A DNA stretch of 64,000 bases from Ilex aquifolium (lineage: Eukaryota; Streptophyta; Magnoliopsida; Aquifoliales; Aquifoliaceae): assembly GCA_951799425.1 (NCBI GenBank), contig OX637402.1, forward strand, positions 23,573,844 to 23,637,843. Direction: 5' to 3'. This document shows positions 58,814 to 64,000 of this stretch, piece after piece (position 1 is the first letter of the stretch; each line of letters opens with the position of its first letter). A program made the translations under genes and the position numbers. The notes beneath the pieces were generated by a model. That model saw only the letters and a program-made list of their open reading frames with translations. It made no database searches and was not told the origin of the DNA.

Positions 58814-60696
58814 TTGAATTGAGTGGACACAAATTCTTGGGTGTGGAATGTACTGATGATTACGGAAAATATTTGGGTCTTCCTTCGCTCATAGGTAGGA
58901 ACAAATATGCTGTGTTTTCTTACATTAAAGATAAGGTGTGGCAACGGATGCAGGGATGGAAAAGAAAGATGTTGTCGAGGGCTGGCAAGGAGGTGTTGCT
59001 CAAGACTGTTGTCCAAGCGGTGCCGTCTTATGTGATGGGTGTGTTCTTAATCCCGCTAGGTCTTTGTCAAGAATTGGAGCGAATGATGAATTCATTTTGG
59101 TGGGGAAAAAAACGAGCCAATGAACGGGGAATCAATTGGATGTCTTGGGAGAGACTTTGTGTCCATAAAACAAAGGGAGGTATGGGATTTAGAAAGCTGC
59201 ATGAATTTAATCTTGCAATGCTAGGGAAACAAGGTTGGCGACTCATGACTTCTCCAAATTCATTGGCATCGAGAGTATTTAAGGCCAGGTACTTTCCTCA
59301 CTACTCTTTTCTGGAGGCACAGCTAGGGACAAATCCAAGCTATATCTGGAGGAGTATACTGGCAACTCAAGACATGCTGCGAAGGGGCTCTCGGTGGCGA
59401 ATTGGCTCGGGGTCGCAAGTGAGAGTATGGGGGGACCCGTGGCTTCCAAATGTAGAAAACCCATATGTTGAGTCACCAGCTCCTTAGGGTTTAGAGGGTG
59501 CTACGGTACAATCTCTACGTTGTATGGGTGATTACAGGTGGGATATGGATATATTAAATGAGTTATTCTCTCCACGTGATAGAAGGCTGATTTTGGACAT
59601 TCCTTTGAGTGCAAGAAGTTGTCAAGATAACTGGTTGTGGATATGGGAGAAGAGAGGAGTGTACACTGTCAAGAGTGGCTATCGTTCACTAATGGCCGAT
59701 TCAAATGTATCCCTCCCATTTTCAAGCATGGCACTGTGGCAGAAACTTTGGGGCTTGGAGGTTCCAGCTAAGGTAAAGAACTTGATATGGAGAGCATGTA
59801 TGAACTGTATACCTACTCTGTTAGCTTTGAAATCGAAGCGGATTGATGTGGCGGAGGTATGCCCGACCTGTAATGGTGATGTAGAGGATGTTTTGCATGT
59901 TTTTGTGAAGTGTGGTTTTGCGCGTCGCGTATGGTCGGTCTCCCCAGTTGGTGAATGTGAGTGGATTGCAAATGATTTTGCTAGTTGGTTCCTCACATTT
60001 CTTCAGACAAGGAGTAAAGAAGATGCTGGAATTGCAGCTGCGATCATTTGGGGAATTTGGTCTAACCGAAATGATAAAGTATGGAATGGGTGGAGCAAAA
60101 CAGCCAGTCAGGTAGTTGGTTTTTCTATGTCTTTCTTGGAACAATGGAGGAGTGCACGGCAAGCTTTTTGTATGGTTGAGGCTAATCAAAGTCAATGCAG
60201 TCTCTCTTATAGATGGTTGAAACCGGAGGCAGGAAAACTAAAGTGTAATGTAGACGCAGCTATTTTTGAAAGGGAGGAATTTATGGGCTATGGATGTGTG
60301 GTGAGGGCTGAGCACGGCAAACTGGTTGCTGCACGTAATGGTGTAATCCCAGGAAGAGTGGATCCTGCTTTGGCGGAAGCACTAAGCTGCAGGGAAGCTT
60401 TAAGTTGGCTGAAGGATATGCATCTACAGGATATTATAATAGAGCTCGATGCCCAGTTGGTAGTACATGCGCTAAATGGTTCATATAGTGATTTATCGTA
60501 TTTTGGTCTAGTCATAGATGATTGTAAAATCCAAGCCATAGATTTAGGCAATTGTAAGTTTACTTTTGCGCGACGATCAGCGAACCATGTAGCCCATGCT
60601 CTTGCACGAGCAGCTGGTTCAACGTCTGGTCGAGGAATTTGGGTTGTATCCCCTCCTCTTTTTATTATTGAGTTGTTGGCTTTAGATCAAGAATAA
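58814..60696 (+). pseudogene. LINE ORF2 C-terminus: RT thumb, zf-RVT, RNase H; one in-frame stop
   Basis: The frame is continuous apart from a TAG at 59485-59487. Order: the post-polymerase region (YLGLPSLIGRNK, WKRKMLSRAGKEVLLKTVVQ, SFWWGKK, GGMGFRKL); the zf-RVT zinc knuckle (CPTCNGDVEDVLHVFVKC); and RNase H with acidic residues in CNVDAAIF, AEALSCREAL and IIIELDAQLVVHAL, closing with RSANHVAHALARAA. A catalytic reverse-transcriptase core (YADD) is absent because of 5' truncation, so the copy cannot transpose alone. The nearly intact frame suggests recent insertion. Confidence 0.88.
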
Positions 60697-60724
60697 ATTT
60701 ATCCATTTCAAAAAAAAAAAAAAA
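58814..60724 (+). mobile_element. 5'-truncated L1-type LINE with poly(A)
   Basis: Only the C-terminal part of ORF2 is present. It ends with AATAAA (60692-60697) and a poly(A) run (60710-60724). The 5' end is cut inside the reverse transcriptase. Imperfect flanking words (aagttgtaatg left, aaagttgtgatg right) may be the target duplication. It lies inside the large Helitron. Confidence 0.75.
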
Positions 60725-60860
60725 GTTGAAAGTTGTGATGGAGATTAACTTGACTTTGATTTTTTTTTTTTTTTTTTTTTTTGTGCAATTAGCTGGACTT
60801 TTGCTTTTCTTTTGTCAGGGGCAACTATGATGATCAACTGAATTTTATTTTTGCGATCAG

Positions 60861-60980
60861 TTGGGTTTTTTCCCATGTGACATTGTGGCAATGGTTATTA
60901 ACTAGATAATATTTTTTAGTTTTGGTTTTTTCCCATGTGACATTGTGGCAATGGTTATTAATTAGATAATATTTTTTAGT
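60861..60980 (+). repeat. 60-bp tandem repeat, two copies
   Basis: 60861-60920 and 60921-60980 are nearly identical ('cccatgtgacattgtggcaa' core). They lie near the right end of the large Helitron. Confidence 0.9.
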
Positions 60981-61187
60981 TTTGGTTCTATGTCACATCG
61001 ACAGTGGTGATTAACTTTGTTTCATTTTTGACCTATTGACATTTACTGAAATTACAATATTATCCATTTTAATTTTTTTTTTTGCACTTTTAACTTTTTT
61101 CGGTAAGTTCCTATTTATTTTTCAAACTGTTGAAACATTGAGTATTTTATTTATTACATAATGCCTTCAGGCAAGGATAATTTTTAG

Positions 61188-62006
61188 TATATATATATAG
61201 AGAGAGAGAGAGTTCCCGGAAAAAAAAAAAAAAAAGAGCATCTGTTCTCAGAACATGCATTTTAACTAAATGTAAGACAACTTTTATAGCCACAAAATTG
61301 TTAGATTGTGAACTATATACTACACCCTAAACTGAAATTTACTGCACCTACACATTCCAAAAGTCCAAAAGAACCTCCGAACTTTATAAAGTTATAGAAC
61401 TCCAAATAAAACTCAAAAAGAGAAGGGAATGAGGAGGATAAGATGAAGAAAGATCAGGGCTTGTTTTCTTGCTAACATTTTCAGGTAAAATCCGCCAAAT
61501 GTCTCCCATAGTGCTCACACCCCACATCATCTTCTAGACTGAGCTAATGCTCCCTCGCTGCCTGCAGCATAAATACGAAATCAGTAAACCCCCAACACTG
61601 GTAGATATCCGATATTACTTATAAAGAAAATTCATTTACTTTTCCTGGAAAAAAAGCCGGACCATATTTGGCCAAATGGATTTTGCAGTCACTAGAAAAC
61701 TCTTAACGACGATGAATTTCAATAATGACACCTGAAAATGTGTTTTTCACACAACAAAATTCTATTTTACTTCATTATATGCTATGAAAAAGATAGACAG
61801 CCAACATGCTCAGGAAAAACTATCAACGCAAATATACACACACAACCCTGTTCAGAACTTCCAATTAGGTACTTATGGGACCGTCCGGAAAGTAGGTACT
61901 TTATAAAAAACCAGGAGAAACCGTTCAGTTTATGTCAGACAAATTCCATCTATGCTGTTTCCTTAAAATCAATAAAAATTGCAACTTAGATATTTAGTTA
62001 CCTCCA
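61188..62006. other. Downstream region of the PDI gene
   Basis: It contains the PDI 3' UTR on the minus strand and a short (AG)n run at about 61199-61212. No gene is seen. Confidence 0.5.
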
Positions 62007-64000
62007 TTACAGCTCGTCTTTCTTGGATTCTTGCTGGGCAGTTTTATCCCGGTTCTTTTGAATAAAATCAATGATATCCGCCTTGGTCCTGTCTCCTTCA
62101 TACGGCGACAGATTTCCACTTGCTGACTTGAAGTACACAGTTGGATAACCTTTGACCTCAAAAGTTCCAGTTGGAATATCATTTGCAGTAGCATCCTTGA
62201 AATTGAAGAAAGGAAATAGATTAAAAAACGAATTGGCAATAATCAAAGAAAAGGATCAATATCTAAACTGATCAAGTTAAATGATAATAATAGAAACTAA
62301 GCTTCCAAGGTGACGATCAAATCAAGATACACTAATGCAGCATAACGAGGACAACTTTCTTGTGATATTCCTGTAAAACATTCAAGTATCTTCATCTTCC
62401 CTCTCTTCTTAATGAGAGTTGTTTCACTTATTTCATTCAGATTAGAAACAGTTGCCCACTTTACATTTTAACATCAATAATACCAACCTAAAAGAGATTT
62501 ATTGACCACATTATTTCTCACAATTTGAGTGAAGCCTAGTTCAAGAAAAACTCTTGCTGCATATACGATTGCCGTGAAGTTACAACTACCATTATGGCTA
62601 GTTATTATGCTTCACCAATGTCAATCCTAGCCTACGATATGTAAGCAACAAAAATGACAAATGCATTGCAGGATTTACTAAATCTTACAATTTTGGCAAT
62701 CAAAACATCGTCATCATTTTCAAAAGAAACAGCAACTTCGTCCAAGATTGGAGCCAACTTCTTGCAGTGTCCACACCAAGGAGCATAAAATTCTAATAGA
62801 ACTGCAAAATGAAACAGGCCCTGACATAAGATGTGGTTCCAGGAATTTTTCATGGTATACATAAGAAATAAAACTGTTGCAAGTATGACTCAAGACCCAG
62901 CATAAGCACGCAATAATCAATTCTGCAAGGTTGCAGAATTCTCAGCCAAATCTCCACCAAAAAGTAAAAAAAAAATCTCCATGGCCCATTTATCACATCA
63001 TGTTAGGGGAAGGAAAAAGCAAAATGTTATCTAGGTTAAAGATCTTTGTACCATTAGCATGAAATGGGAACATGAACAGAAGACATCACAGAACTCTAAA
63101 ATATAGAACAAAAAACATGGGGAGGACAGAGCAATATAAACATGTCTCTCAAATGAGCATGCATCGACTGATGGGACAAATATCTCGATTTCACTATAGT
63201 TTCCACGTAGCTATTGCAGTATTCGAAAGACATTTGTCAACTACACTAATGAAATAGATACACTAGGCCTCATTTATCTCTTTTCTAGCTACTTTTCTTT
63301 CTCTATCAAAAGCTGATTCACTTGCTTTTCGTCTTACTCAGTCCAGTTGAAAACTTTGTACACGTGAATCATGTTCTTCGACTGTCAAAAGGTGTCCAGT
63401 TTGTAATTCACTTGATTTTGTCTCATGTATGATATTGAATTTCTATTGGAATACTTTATGCACATATGGGCATTGTTCTACAAACTTCTAGGCTTGTCGC
63501 AATACGAGTGGAGCTATCCAAAAAATGTATGTTCATTGTCTGCACCCCACACAAGAAATGCAATTTCTTTATAGACGCAACCATACAAGAAAAAATGAAA
63601 TCCAAGTTGATTATATATATCAAAAACTCAACTAGTTAGTGCTCATTCGCACCATTTTTCCCAGAGCTTAAAACCATGTCCTGAAGGCTGTCAGCAACCA
63701 CCACCTTAACAGGTTCCGTGTTGGTCTCAGGTATAGGCTCAGACTTCTTGAATGGTGGCACATTGCCATCCTGCAATTGTGTAGTCTTAACAGTTAGCTA
63801 CTTTCAGGAACTGCACTGAAAAATGAAAAGCAATTGCTCTTTTTCTGTCACCTATAATAGAATCTTTTGATCATCAGAACATGACAAAATATATTAAGGT
63901 CATCATTATAATCATGTTGCCAATTATTAAAAGAAGAAAGGATCACCATGTATTCTTTCACCCATGATGCAATATGGTCAGGCTCTATATTTGGTTTGAG
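62007..64000 (-). CDS. Protein disulfide isomerase, 3' part (KDEL-tailed); continues past right edge
   Basis: Visible exons, read from the right: 63947-64000 (cut by the window), 63653-63770, 62689-62801, 62007-62195. All are in frame and give the last 157 residues. The enzyme forms, breaks and shuffles disulfides in secretory proteins in the ER lumen. The visible part starts at the end of the b' domain ([15 protein letters not shown]), passes the x-linker ([15 protein letters not shown]), and contains the second thioredoxin domain with active site APWCGHCKK, the cis-Pro segment VKGYPTVYF and the ER-retrieval tail KDEL. The acidic tail before KDEL is short ([11 protein letters not shown]). 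It is closest to the PDIL1 group. The first catalytic domain and start codon lie outside the window. Confidence 0.94.

Larger units (their letters stand above)
56839..61187 (+). mobile_element. Large Helitron-like element carrying a LINE and captured DNA
   Basis: The left end TCTATATAATAAAGTAG after an A is identical to the Helitron at 3425. The right end has hairpin tgcc-ttca-ggca (61163-61174 region), then 'aggataatttttag' before T. The final tetramer is TTAG instead of the usual CTAG. Inside are a CT-rich, exon-like region (about 57000-57960), the LINE at 58814-60724 and a 60-bp tandem repeat (60861-60980). No Rep/helicase was found. It is either one 4.35-kb non-autonomous element or a smaller element enlarged by later insertions. 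Confidence 0.55.

Overview
This window looks like nuclear DNA of a flowering plant. The sequence is AT-rich, the genes have many exons with GT-AG introns, and they belong to plant-specific or plant-type families: an ILR1-like auxin-conjugate amidohydrolase, a plastid-targeted Mg-type aminolevulinate dehydratase and a type-A cytokinin response regulator. The species cannot be told from the sequence. There are no rRNA or complete tRNA genes, no CRISPR arrays and no operons.

Four host genes can be read exon by exon with the reading frame kept across every junction. They are ILL6-like IAA-amino acid hydrolase (+, 12645-17442, 5 exons, 479 aa), HEMB delta-aminolevulinic acid dehydratase (-, 18320-29824, 12 exons, 423 aa), a type-A response regulator (+, 52621-55884, 5 exons, 273 aa) and the 3' part of a KDEL-tailed protein disulfide isomerase (-, 62007 to beyond the right edge). 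ILL6 and HEMB are convergent, with 877 bp between their stop codons. They serve auxin release, tetrapyrrole synthesis, cytokinin signalling and secretory-protein folding, and nothing suggests they act together.

Most of the rest is transposable-element DNA, much of it with boundaries fixed by target-site duplications (TSDs). 0-5 kb: a paralogous repeat pair, one copy split by a SINE; a hAT-like element; two head-to-tail Helitrons with triplet-repeat cores. 5.9-10.7 kb: four solo LTRs of one family, two per orientation. 20.1-25.7 kb: HEMB intron 8 holds a decayed RTE-type LINE that was itself invaded by a SINE and hAT-like elements. 30.66-34.42 kb: a 3.77-kb hAT element with a perfect 8-bp TSD, a broken transposase and a nested MULE-type MITE. 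35.6-36.3 kb: a non-autonomous hAT. 38.6-39.4 kb: a solo LTR of a second family. 41.5-44.7 kb: a local direct duplication. 48.5-51.2 kb: an inverted SINE pair and two Helitron-like elements. 56.8-61.2 kb: a 4.35-kb Helitron-like element carrying a truncated LINE with one in-frame stop.

I found no wholly new biochemical system. The most unusual observations are the head-to-tail Helitron pair, the large Helitron carrying a retroposon, the dated insertion layers in HEMB intron 8, the recent in-frame 22-residue duplication in the response regulator tail, and the small upstream ORF overlapping that gene's start codon.
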